Source of the DNA: Latrodectus hesperus
Taxonomy: Eukaryota > Arthropoda > Arachnida > Araneae > Theridiidae
Direction: 5' to 3'
DNA length: 64,000 bases
Assembly (NCBI GenBank): GCA_037975125.1
Contig: CM075856.1
Coordinates: 4,772,069-4,836,068 of the forward strand
This document shows, piece by piece, positions 31,908-42,249 of this stretch. The notes beneath the pieces were generated by a model, which was given only the letters and a program-made list of their open reading frames with translations, was not told the DNA's origin and did not search any database. Made by a program: the position numbers and the translations under genes. The first letter of the stretch is position 1, and each line of letters begins with the position of its first letter.

Positions 31908-33765
31908 CTATTGACCCATTTCCTGTTTTTTTTTTTTTTTTTTTTTTTGCTGAGCTTTATTATGAGATACTATCGCTGCATTTCTATTTAAATACCTAAT
32001 TCGTATAAATGTTCTCAAGCGACAAAAAAGTTTAATTGTCTTTCGATTTACAGTAGGAAAAGAAGACTCTGTTTCATTTATTAACGTTGCTATGACATTT
32101 TTCCCTTTAGAAAATGTGTCGCCATGAAGTTTGCGAAACATTATGTCCATTTGTTTTATAGTTTCCATCCATACTTTTGTTGGAACAGTAAGTCCCCCCA
32201 GCAGAAATTAAATTAATCCACTCGGAATGATTGGGCATATCGACTGAATTTCTTGATATGGTTCCAAGTGAATTATCTTTAATTTTATAAGCAATAGAAC
32301 CTGCCACATAAACCATAGCTTCTTTTTCAAATGCAGATATATCACAATTTGGATTGGAAGAGGCAAGTTCATTTTCCCAAGATAAAGGTAAGGGATTAAT
32401 TAAGAATTCACGATTTAATTCATCATCTTGAGAATCAAAAGAATTCATAATTTCTTGACTTTCTTTTACATTAAATGAAGAGTCTAATATTTCACTTGTT
32501 AAATAAACGTCTGGTCCATTTTCTAAAGAGTTTACTTTCGGTGACATATTAGGTAATTTATTTGCGAGCAATATTTTTTTAAGCGAATAATTACTTCAGA
32601 AGGAGAAGGATGGTCATTGAATCTCCCGAGAACTCTAATTTGGCTGAAGAGGCTTTCGAGCGCATCTTGAGTAAGTCTACTTGTTAAAATATAAGATACA
32701 TTTATAGGTTTTAAGTCTTCATATAATCCATAAAGAGAATGAATTGAAACAATAATCTCTTTCTGAAAAGGCAAAACCGATTTTTTTCCAAATACACGTA
32801 AATTGAAAACTTCCTCCTTGATTCCGTTTAAAGTTTCCTTTTGAGTATCAAAGTATTTTTGCACTCCAAAAGCAGCTTTTAAAGGCTTGTTACTGGGAGG
32901 TATTGGTACAGAGCTGTTCATAATATCAAATAAATTATCGATTAATGAAAAAATGCAGCCGTTTTAGTATTTCCAGTGAAATGTATTATAGCTTTAGCAG
33001 TAGTTTCCGAAAATAAAGTCTTTGCAGGTGTAACCTTTTGTCTTTCATTTCCTTTAACAGTTAGAAATTGGGGCTTCAGTTTATGGCAAATTTTTATTTC
33101 CCCGACATTTTTATTCAGTATCTCATATAATATTCTAGAATTTATTTCTAGAATATTATATGAGATATTGAATAAAGCTAAGAATGAATTAGGAATTTCA
33201 CTGTATTTTCTGCGCATAATATTCTTTTTTTCAATTCTTCTATATTTTTTAAATATTCATTGCATTTAAGTCACTTAATATCACCATCACATTGATTTTC
33301 TGCATCACATAATTTATGTGGACTCACACACTCAATTCTTTCAATAGCTTCTACTAATATTCTTCTTTTCGTTTGTCTCTGTTCTCTTGGAGTATTTTGC
33401 ATTATGTTTAAAGCCGGTAACTTAAGATTAGGCAGAGCCGTCGGTTTTAATATTTTTCTCTCTGGCAAACCAAGTAGTCGATTTTGCATGTCGTCCATAT
33501 ATTCATTCAAATCAAAATGCTCACTGCACACTCTAGCATTCTTGATGTTGATTTTGTCACTTCTTCGACATCTTTGCACCCATTCCTTTGAAAGCATTTG
33601 ATTTTCTTTTGGAAATCGATGAAATATTATGTGTTTCGATACATATTTGAACACGTAGCAACAGCACACGATGTCATGCTTTCCTCTTTTAAAAATACTC
33701 TTGCTTAAAATGAAAACATTAACATTAAACAAGCCAAAATGAATGAGAAAGCTTCGATCATACAC
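31908..33765 (-). pseudogene. P-element-type THAP transposase, decayed
   Basis: Four blocks run in order on the minus strand. 33765-33271 is a THAP-like DNA-binding domain: HRFPKENQMLSKEWVQRC, then VCSEHF, with KPTALPNL downstream. In its first metal-ligand pair, only the first cysteine is clear; Tyr stands where the second is expected. 33217-32942 holds LKPQFLTVKG, then a run from ERQKV to ETTAKAI. 32921-32532 holds the family motif LTSRLTQDALESLFSQIR and NDHPSPSEV. 32571-32107 holds EKEAMVYVAGSIAYKI. 32168-31908 holds FRKLHG and FIRIRYLN, the usual C-terminus, running into a lysine tract from poly-A. Successive blocks are in different frames, so there are at least three frameshifts. Most of the catalytic middle region between THAP and the second block is missing. 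It is not functional. Confidence 0.88.
33121..33165. repeat. Perfect 20-bp palindrome within the P-type element
   Basis: Arms 33121-33140 and 33146-33165 are exact reverse complements around 5 nt. Eight further bases on each side match with one mismatch. It lies where the THAP block ends and the next transposase block starts, at the apparent internal deletion. Confidence 0.9.
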
Positions 33766-33900
33766 AAGCTAGTATAGAGAATGCCAGCCAGTGGATGCCC
33801 AGTGACGTCACGCTCTTCCCCTCTCCGGTGACAAGGCGGCATGCGATACATCAAAGCGATGAGCCAGCCCTTATGTTTTCTCTAGCCCTGGGGTTCGATA

Positions 33901-34266
33901 CTTAATTCCACTGAAAATAACTCAATGTTCGGGACATGTATTGAACATTCGTAATGAGTTATGCCTCTCTTCTGTTGTCCAGAGTAATGCGTAGAGAAAT
34001 GAGTGTCATTTCTAGTATTGTTACTATGACTTTATCGCGATTCGTAATGAGATGTATGTTCATTCGATTATTGTTGCCATTGCCAGTAGATATGTGAATA
34101 ATAAAGTTCAAAGCAACTCATAAGGACAGAGGTTCTTAATTGTATTATAGTATTTAAATTAGTTTTTCTAATAAGATTATTTTAATTTGATAATTTTTTT
34201 TAAAATTTAGAAATAATAGTTCAGCAACATTTGTGAGTTTAAACAAGATATTTAGAAAATCTTATA
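33901..34266. other. Spacer with one degenerate 30-bp repeat unit
   Basis: Contains TCTAGTATTGTTACTATGAC and CGATTATTGTTGCCAT at 34010-34085. These belong to the same family as the arrays at 36354 and 37351, including a diverged TGTTGTCCAGAGTAATGC flank. The region between the P-type and Tc1 elements therefore belongs to an older repeat. Confidence 0.5.
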
Positions 34267-35791
34267 CGCTGCTGGACAATTGCTAAAGACGGATCACAAA
34301 TTGCAATGTAGAATAACATTAAGCGAGTCATGAGGCCTAGTAGGATAAAATCTAGTTGCCACACTGTTCAGACATTAGAATAAAGAATATTTATTGTTCT
34401 GGAAAGTACAAAATCTGTGAAACATCTGAAAGAAAAAATGTTCATTTGATGCTGCATACGGAAAATGGAACAATGCATCTAAAAGTCAGCAAGCACCTTG
34501 AAGAAAGGTATCAGTACAGGATATGCCCATCGTGGAGTATGATGCAACATTCCACACGTCGTATCATATTTTGCACAACATTATCTAGCAGCTGTTGAGG
34601 CAATTTATCCCATTCCTCTGGGAGTGCACGGATGAGGGTGTTCTTGTTTGTCGGAGGATAGTTTCGAACAGTAACTTGCCTCCCCAAAGCATCTCACACA
34701 TTTTCAATGGGGTTTAGATGTGGAGAACGTGATAGCCATAATAGGCGTTGAATACCCTCGATATCTAGACAATCCTGAACAGCGAGTGTTCAATGACATT
34801 TTGCGTTGTCGTCCATTAAAACAAATTTATCACCGACAGCACGACGGAAAAGACGAACATGAGGAAGTAGAACTTCATTAATGTACCGTTGGTCCGTCAT
34901 AGTCCCATTCGCAACCACATGAAGGGGCGTGCGGCCATTGATCACGATGTCGGTCCATACCATGACACTGCATGTCAGATATTGGTCCTTTTTCTGGACG
35001 ATAAGCAGTACCACTCTCGCGCCAGATCAGTTGGCGTCTACAATCCGATGATAGACTGAACCTACTCACATCTGAGAATAGTACGCATACCCAGTCCTGT
35101 TCAGTTCAATTGCGATGCTCATGACACCATTGCAAACGGGCAGTACGGTGCTGTCTGGTCAGTGGGACACACACAACAGGTCTGCGGGCGTATAGTCCTC
35201 CTCCCCTTAAACCTCTGGTAACAGTTTTTCGGTAGATCTGCTTTCCTGAGGCAGCAAGAAACTGATCTGCCACCTACTGAGCTGTGGTGCGCCTGTTCCT
35301 TTTTGCTGGTAGGACGATATATCTGTCTTCTGCAGGCGTCGTACTTCTAACACGACCTCCCCGTGCCGCGTGCTACACATTCCAGTAGTTTTAAATGACT
35401 TCCACAGCCGTGAAACAACGCTGTGAGCGATGTCGAACTACCTGGCAACATCTGTTATTTTTCAACCTTCTTAGATCATTCCAATAATTTGGCCACGCAT
35501 AAAATTATCTAAGTGATGTCTTGAAGACATGCCAAAAATTTGAAGTTCGTTTATTAAATCTTTCCTGTAAAACTTTGACTTGAAACAATAACTGTCCACA
35601 CGCGGCAAAACCTTTAAAGCTCTTATGAACGCTATCACGTGATGAACAGACGTGGAAAAGAAAAATTTGCATACGCATACTTCTTCTTACTATATCCCGC
35701 ACTTATTCTAATTTTCCACATTTTGCTTCCTTTCATTTTGAAGTTGCTATGGATGATAGTGTTATCCATCCTTAGCAATTGTCCAGCAGTG
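34267..35791 (-). mobile_element. Tc1-like transposon, 1525 bp
   Basis: 20-bp terminal inverted repeats (34267-34286 and 35772-35791) share CTGCTGGACAATTGCTAA and differ by one base near the outer end. TA lies on each side (34265-34266, 35792-35793). Length and structure fit a full-length Tc1 element with very short inverted ends. Confidence 0.93.
34511..35530 (-). pseudogene. Tc1-type DD34E transposase, decayed
   Basis: The ATG at 35530 on the minus strand opens MSSRHHLDNFMRGQIIGMI, an N-terminal helix-turn-helix typical of Tc1 transposases. It is followed by VVSRLWKSFKTTG and TTPAEDRYIVLPAKRNRRTT. The catalytic core shows LFSDVSRFSL (first Asp; the usual DES is DVS), LMDDNAKCH (second Asp) and SPHLNPIENV (the Glu third residue; the usual SPDLNPIE has His for Asp). 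Stops are scattered: near residue 22, in the linker, directly after DNAKCH and within the IENVW region, where a tryptophan codon reads TGA. At least one frameshift occurs around 34880-35070, where two frames carry adjacent parts. It is inactive. Confidence 0.93.
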
Positions 35792-35793
35792 TA

Positions 35794-36353
35794 TCATCTT
35801 ATGAAATAAATTTTATACATTTCAACTGCAAATAATTATCGATTAAAAATGTTTTGCATGCGAATTTTATTAATTTTATCAAAATTTCGTGAAATATTTT
35901 AACTACAAAGTTAAAATTTACATGAAAGTATCAACTACAAATCATTAAAAATTAGAATAAAAATAACCGGTTAACTTCATTTTAGTAAATATTTTCATCA
36001 ACGCTTTTTTGACTTTATTTTGATTAGAATAATCTTCGCGCTAAAAACATATAATAAAGGAAATATTTTTTTACAAAATTAATGAAGCTGATTAAATTCC
36101 GCATCTTCTCGCATTTGTAAAGAATGGAAATTCACTTTTAAAGAAATGAAATCGAACACATAGAAATACATATGCAAGCGACAAGCGATAAAAATAGCGC
36201 AAGTGACGAATGGAAGACACCTATCACTTAAGTTAAGCTGACACCTTCGGGATAAATAATGCTTCAATGTGCGTTTGCAGCACAGGCAAAACCAGTTTTT
36301 ACGGTGTGATGTCGTACTGCATGTCTGCTGTCGCCTCAGTGTGCGGCTTCTCG
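35794..36353. other. AT-rich spacer, nothing recognised
   Basis: No supported feature. The end, near 36290-36350, is GC-richer and leads into the minisatellite. Confidence 0.5.
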
Positions 36354-36439
36354 ATTATTGTTGCCATGACTATCGTTATTCAGTATTGTTACCATGACTT
36401 TCATTATTCAGTATTGTTACCATGACTTTATCTTTATTC
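36354..36439. repeat. 30-bp minisatellite, three units
   Basis: The units resemble AGTATTGTTACCATGACTTT plus ATCGTTATTC. They are followed by GTAACAAGTTATGTGTCTCC and a GTGTAATGCTTAGAGAGATG motif, exactly as in the array at 37351. Confidence 0.9.
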
Positions 36440-37350
36440 GTAACAAGTTATGTGTCTCCGCTGCTGTGTTGTGTAATGCTTAGAGAGATGTGGAGTGGTT
36501 GCCGGCTGACTGGTTGTAGAGGTCCCTAAATCGTCGATCCTCTAACCTCTTTACTATCAGGAGAATGCTGGAACTATAGCTGATTCTGATTGGCTTAAAG
36601 TATTTAAGAGCATTTAGGGGAAGGGGCTTATTTGTTATACGAAAGATTTTACAAGTAATTTTACAGAGTTACAATTAAATTTAAGAAATTATTTATTAAA
36701 AATTATTAATCATTTAAATAAAATTTAGTTAATAAGTCATTTAGACAATAATTATACATAAATTTAGAATTAAAGTATTTAGAAATATTAAGATTTTAAA
36801 TTTATAGTACATGCATGAGCATATACGAATTTGTTACAGAAACATTTAAAAAGAAAATACAAGTGTTAGTTTGTTATTCATAATAATATTTACATGTTAG
36901 TACAGTTATCAGATTATCATATTTGACATAATACAGTTGTAAGCAAATGAGAAATATATATGTACAAGGTTAATTTCCTACTCTTTTTTTCCAAATATTA
37001 TTATTATTTATTTATTTTATTTATTTTTTTCTTGTTAGTAAATATGGGTTAGTTCTATACATAGTTTGTTAGTTATACATTAATAATTTATGCTCATGAA
37101 TGTTTGGTGAGGAGGCTTTTGATAGTATCCTAGCATTTGATATTTTTCCAGCCGTTGTCTGATTTCTTTTAATAAGGTGAAAAGTTCACCTATCTCATTT
37201 TTAGTTGCTTCATTATTTGAAGCGATTTGTTCTTTGGGGGAGGATGACTGTATCAGGTGCCACACTAGGTGGGGGTTCTGAACGGCCAGCTGCCACTTGA
37301 GCATAGAAGATTTCCTCCCTGACAAAGATAGAGAGATGTGTGTCAATTCG
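36440..37350. other. Spacer between minisatellite arrays
   Basis: Contains the conserved array flank and then AT-rich sequence. A 107-codon minus-strand frame (37403-37080) starts inside the second array. Its latter part (KWQLAVQNPHLVWHLIQ, EIGELFTLLKEIRQRLEKYQ) is less AT-biased and looks helical. I do not recognise it; it may be a transposon gag fragment or nothing. Confidence 0.4.
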
Positions 37351-37498
37351 ATTATTGTTGCTATGACTTTATCGTTATTCAGTATTGTTACCATGACTTT
37401 CATTATTCAGTATTGTTACCATTAATTTATCGTTATTCAGTATTGTTACCATGAATTTATCGTTATTCAGTATTGTTACCATGACTTTATCGTTATTC
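37351..37498. repeat. 30-bp minisatellite, five units
   Basis: Units at 37351, 37381 (28 bp), 37409, 37439 and 37469 differ at a few sites. The flank GTAACAAGTTATGTGTCTCC then GTGTAATGCTTAGAGAGATG repeats that of the array at 36354. A further partial unit follows at 37560. Confidence 0.95.
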
Positions 37499-37755
37499 GT
37501 AACAAGTTATGTGTCTCCACTGTTCTGTTGTGTAATGCTTAGAGAGATGTGTGTCAATTCGATTATTGTTACAATGACTTTATAGCTTATTCAGTAATAT
37601 AAAGTGATTAGCTATGTTTAACAAATTTTCTGTTGGTAAATGCAAATAACAGGATGTCAACAGAATAATATGAAGCTGTTTTATTCTCCTCTCAAAAAAC
37701 TGAGGTCAACCATTTTATTTCAAAATATTCCAACTTATTTTTAACGCCATTAAGA

Positions 37756-38597
37756 TGGCAGACTAATGGTAAAGTCCCTGGGGCCTGAGCAGCTACCAGG
37801 TGCGTCGGCAGGTGGTGGATCGCCGAACGTCCTGTAGGAATAACAGGATAGCCTTGAATATAGAATCAGAGGCTGCGAACCAGCTCCAGTAAACCCTGGT
37901 GTTATGTGACCCATCCTAGGGCTATTTGGCACCGCGGTAATGGTGTGTTAACGGAGCCTCTAGTTGCCTGGCGAACTTCTAGAGCTTTTTGCCTTGCCCA
38001 GTAACTCAGGGAATGCTGGGTAGACTGTTATATTAACTGAGCTTATTAATTGTTATTTTGTGGCTGAAAAGACACAAGAAATAACAAACCTTTCTGCATT
38101 TGCAGGTGAAGCCTCTGAAGTAGACCTTGCTGAAAAAGACAAGGGAACTCAGAGGCAATCTAGTGAAGGGGCAGCATTGAATCCTTCACAGGAGGTAGAA
38201 GTGACCTCCAAACCCTATTCTTCTGGTGAAAGTCAGGAAGCTATCGCTAGCATGACTGACTCTCTGACCAGAATCATCTGTGGATCATCAGCGAGGATTG
38301 CCTCTAAAATTCTAAGATGCTCTAGGCAGAAGATATGTTTAATCGTAGGCTTCATAACTGGGCACTATTATTTCAGAAAACACCTCCATAAAATGGGACT
38401 GTTTCAGCAAGACCCTATCTGCAGGAAATGTCATGCAAGAGGAAACGGCCAATCATATCATTTACGAATGCGAGGCCCTTGCCCTCCCTATATTAACTTC
38501 TTTATTCATCATCCATACCAGAGAGTTACACCTAGACTCCATTAATGGGTTATCGGACTTCATTAATAAAATGGGTGACCCGAGCAACTGGAACTAG
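37756..38597 (+). mobile_element. Internally deleted non-LTR retrotransposon
   Basis: A GC-richer leader of about 300 bp (37756-38059) precedes an open frame from the ATG at 38060. Residues 1 to about 90 are hydrophilic and Ser/Glu-rich, as in the start of a gag-like ORF1. From about residue 95 the frame becomes ORF2 C-terminus: KILRCSRQKICLIVGFITGH, HLHKMGL and CRKCHA. A frameshift then leads to ETANHIIYECEAL and a TAG at 38595, matching the post-RNase H zinc-binding tail of Jockey/R1/LOA-type LINEs. Everything between was deleted in frame, giving a 161-codon fusion. ACTAATG-type short repeats at 38706-38785 may be its 3' tail. The clade is uncertain. Confidence 0.75.
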
Positions 38598-39590
38598 GAA
38601 ACATTGTGTTTGGAGTTAATAGTACAAAATGCTGATAAAAGCAGAGGTGCCCAATTACATACAAACCCAACTCTAAAAAGAAGAAATGGCTAAGTCACCA
38701 TTTTGAGTAATGACTAATGGTATTGTTGTGATATATTGTGACTAGTGACTAATGACTAATGCGACTAATGGCTAAGTCACTTAATTGCGTTCCAATAGGG
38801 CTTTTTAAAAAACAATTTGCGGGGTTCAAATGACACTAGGTAGGAGACCATGAAAATTCCCAAGCAAGCACACAGTCAGACATGCATGCAAAAGAGAGAA
38901 GAACATCAACCATCTCCAATTGTTCATCTGTGACTAGAATCGAACGCAGAACCTTGCCTTCTGAAAGATGCTGTCCTACTGTCAAGCTGTGATAAGCGCT
39001 CGCTTTCATTTATTTTGATACAGTGTTACAACACCCTGTCTTAAACATGTCCTCACAATTCGCTTTTCAGAGATCTAAGATCTTACCGGATAATAAGGCA
39101 ACTGGTACAAACGTCATAGAATGTTATTTGTGGCAGTTTTCATAGGAATCTTATGTATCAAAAAATTTTGCTTAGATCTAATCATCCATAAATCCAAATT
39201 CAATTTATTTTAAATGTTGCTTAAATACCTCATGACATTGAAATATTTGATGTTTTCGTATCTTTTATTGGTTCTGCAAGGAGAACTTCCGCTTCTTAAA
39301 GAAGACTGTTTTATTGAAAGTGATCTTATTTTCAGATAAAAGGGAGAATATGTTAATGTTCTGTTATAAATATGCGTCTCTCCTGTTTTTATGGTTTATT
39401 TTTTATGAAAGATAAAAAATACTCACAAGTAAAATTGAAAAAAACATAAAAAGCTTTAAAATATTGATTAATCAATTTCTTTCCCATTTTATACAATTAA
39501 TTACATAATATTGATACAATTGTTATTAAAATGATTTTAGATATTGAGAAAGATTTTTTGTTAAAAATTAGTTTGCTTAAGGTTTAAGCT
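38598..39590. other. Spacer; possible tRNA-like relic at 38930-39000
   Basis: Short ACTAATG-like repeats lie at 38706-38785. GAATCGAACGCAGAACC near 38937-38953 resembles the complement of a B-box and could mark an old minus-strand SINE head, but no body or target duplication was found. Confidence 0.35.
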
Positions 39591-39624
<34 letters not shown>

Positions 39625-39652
39625 TATATGTGTATGTATGTATGTATATATA
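39591..39652. repeat. TA/TG microsatellite
   Basis: Short TA run with TG and TATG interruptions. Confidence 0.95.
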
Positions 39653-40734
39653 ATTCCTGAAGAATATATAGAAAATAACTTGAAGTGTAAAAACACATTA
39701 AAAGCATTTGAAACATTAAACAGTCATTGTCATTCAAATTTAATTTTCTTAACCGCTATAATTTAGTAAAAATATATTGGAATAAAATATGTTTTTTCTA
39801 AATTTCCATAAATAAAAGCAAAAAAATTTTTTTACTTTATGCATGTGAGCCTTTTCTATAACTTTGAAGAAAAAGACATGTTTAAAAACTTATAGGTATA
39901 GAAATTAAATTAAGACTTGAAATATACTAAATTTTCACATTACACAAATTGTTTCGCATTTGAAAAACATGTAGAAATAATACAAAGAAAAGTATTTTCT
40001 AGACGACGAAATAATATTTTTATCTCCAAAATAATTTACATTTTTAATTCACTTATTTTTTGTTTATTCATAACAGCGAAATATTTTATTGAATTAATGA
40101 AACATTTTTTCTACAAAAAGTTTATATCGAGAAAAATATGTCATTTTTAAATGATTCTGAAAATGCTTTAAAATATTTTATTATAATAAACGTAGTTGTT
40201 CTTATTGCTTTAAATGATTTCTTAATTTTTTTTTTATATTTCTGTTCAATTCTACAATCATAATCAAATTTTGTGTCATATTGCAATGCATTACATCACA
40301 AGTTTAGTAAAATACGATAAAGTTTCTTCTTCTTCTTTCCAATCCCCTTTGTTTAGCAGGGGTTAACGATAAAGTTTTAAAACATTGAGTGACATTTTGA
40401 CGTTTTATTTGATCATACAGATTCTAAATAAAATGTTTAATTGCCTTATGTAAATTAATGTTAAAGAAAACGCTTAACCCTCAATATTACTTTATAAAAT
40501 ACTTTTCTTTCCTATATATTTTTCCTTTCTTTCGTTTCCACCGAAAATTATTTTCTTTTATTTGTGCTATTAGATTATATTTTTATAAACTTAAATTAAA
40601 TTTAAATTTAATTATGTTAGATAATTATGTATTACCTTAAGTTTTTTCGTTTAAACAGCATTTGCAACCAATAATTTTCCTTTTAAATAGCTTCCATTTG
40701 AAATATAAAAGGACCCTTTCAAAATAAAATATCC
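39653..40734. other. AT-rich sequence, nothing recognised
   Basis: Open frames at 39917-40150 and 40458-40640 are Phe/Ile/Lys-rich without recognisable motifs. A small hairpin-like CCCCTTTGTTTAGCAGGGGT lies near 40344. Confidence 0.5.
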
Positions 40735-41385
40735 TAATGTATTATTATATAATCTTAAAATTAATGCCATGTACACTGTAATAAATTATATCCATTACTT
40801 ATTTTACATTATATCGTTCCTATTTTATTCCATCTTATTTCGTATATGGGGTAAAATTATGTGCGTGTATTTAAATTATGGATTAGAATAGACGCCATTA
40901 AATAAATATGAAACTAAAAACCAATGATACATTAATTGCACTGCTACTGAAAAAAACAGCGATAAAAGTATTTAAATAATGAACAAAGAATAATAATAAA
41001 ATATGTAAGAAATAAAAAAGATTCACGAATATTATTTCTTTCATATTTTAATATTATCCAATTAATACTAAAGGATTTTTTTAGAATAAATAAAACTAAA
41101 TGTGTTATTGTATATTCTTCAAAATAATGTCATGTATATTGTAATACATTATTCAAATTTATTTTTATTTTATTTCATATCATTTCTATTTCATTTCATG
41201 TCCTAAATTACTGCGTATGTCTTTAAATTATTGATGGAAAGAGATGCCATGGAATAACAAACTAAATATGAATCCAAAAACCATCGATACATTAATTACG
41301 TTACTACGAAAAAAAAACATAAAAAATTTATATAAAAACTTAAAGAATAATAACAAAATGAGAAAGAAATAGTATTCAAGAATAA
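40735..41385. repeat. Diverged tandem duplication, unit about 360 bp
   Basis: Motifs recur in order about 362 bp apart: CATGTA(C/T)A(C/T)TGTAATA, CATTTCAT/CATCTTATTTCGT, TGCGT(G)TAT, GATGCCAT/GACGCCAT, AAATATGAA, CCAATGATACATTAATT/CCATCGATACATTAATT, GAATAATAA. The two copies differ by many substitutions and small indels. Confidence 0.8.
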
Positions 41386-41639
41386 CAAAAATAATAAAAC
41401 TTAAATTTGGAAAACAACATTAATGGAAAATATTTACGTAAATAGGGTAATGATTTTTGTTTCAAATATATATTGTTGTCAGGTAGTAGAGAATGGCAGT
41501 GATGGCGTAGCAGATTTCAGCATCGTTCACTTACCGGAAGTTAGTGAGTTCAAATACCGATCCAACGGAAGATCCGTCGTGGTCACTAATGGTGGCTGAT
41601 GCACATAGAGTAAATCGTTATTGTAATGTTCTCCAAGTG

Positions 41640-42234
41640 GCAGACCGATGGTTGAGTGGTTAGCATTCCTGACTCCTAAGCTGTCGGTCCCGGGTTCGAA
41701 TCCCGGTTCGGGCATGGATGTTACTTTCTTTCTGTGTTCTTTTTGTGTTTCTCTGTCCTCTCTTCTATGATGATATATGAATGTGGCCCACCCTATACAC
41801 GGGCAACATTACTCGCCTCCGTGACTTAGTTCACAGTTGCCCACTGGGTAACGACAAATGAGTAGCAGTTACTGGCCTTGTTGTGTTGTTGTTGTTGTTA
41901 CGAATGACACTTGGACAAGCCAAGCTCGCTATGCCTTGGGTATGCGAATTTAAGTCAACTGGGAGCGTCTTTCGTTTTAATCAGAGCACCATGAAGGTGA
42001 AAGTACGACTTTGCTCTACACACATGCCATGGGTACCCGTTTATAGGTACACCTCATTCATACAAGGAAAGGACAAAGATAGGATAGATAGAGAGAAAGT
42101 GCATCCATGTCCGAACCGGGATTCGAACCCAGGACCTCCCTATCCGTAGTCAGGGACTGACCACTAGACAAGTTGGGCAGCTGGCCTTGTTGTGGCACAG
42201 GGTTCGTCACCCAAATGCCTGCCATTGGAAAAAA
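41640..42234 (+). mobile_element. tRNA-derived SINE (family B), split by a nested SINE
   Basis: The head has the A-box GGTTGAGTGGTTA and the B-box GGGTTCGAATCCC. The body contains CACGGGCAACATTACTCGCC and TGCCCACTGGGTAACGACAA. A 15-bp flanking duplication with two mismatches lies at 41625-41639 and 42235-42249. The element is interrupted at 41886-42180 by another SINE; its end resumes at 42181 with the duplicated CTGGCCTTGTTGTG. Confidence 0.9.
41886..42180 (-). mobile_element. SINE with family A head and 3' module C, nested
   Basis: A perfect 14-bp duplication CTGGCCTTGTTGTG (41872-41885 and 42181-42194) proves insertion into the family B SINE. On the minus strand the element has the family A tRNA-like head and the body as far as GGCATGTGTGTA. 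It then switches to module C (GAGCAAAGTCGTACTTTCAC, ending in (AAC)n) instead of the family A tail. Confidence 0.92.
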
Positions 42235-42249
42235 AATGTTCTTCACGTG

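Larger units (their letters stand above)
31585..33890 (-). mobile_element. P-element-like (THAP transposase) DNA transposon
   Basis: GGGTTCGATA occurs on both sides (31576-31585 and 33891-33900); the P superfamily makes 8-bp target duplications, so 8 of these 10 bases are likely the duplication. Inward from each end lie AGGGCTAG and then AAGGGCTGGCTCA (31602-31614; complement at 33860-33872). GTCACCGGA (31631; complement at 33824) and GGCATCCA come next, giving extended imperfect inverted ends of about 100 bp. The interior codes a broken P-type transposase on the minus strand. Confidence 0.88.

Noticed and set aside
31926..31948. Functional lysine-rich tail of the P-type transposase
   Set aside because: The run comes from a poly-T/poly-A tract at the decayed end of a frameshifted pseudogene.
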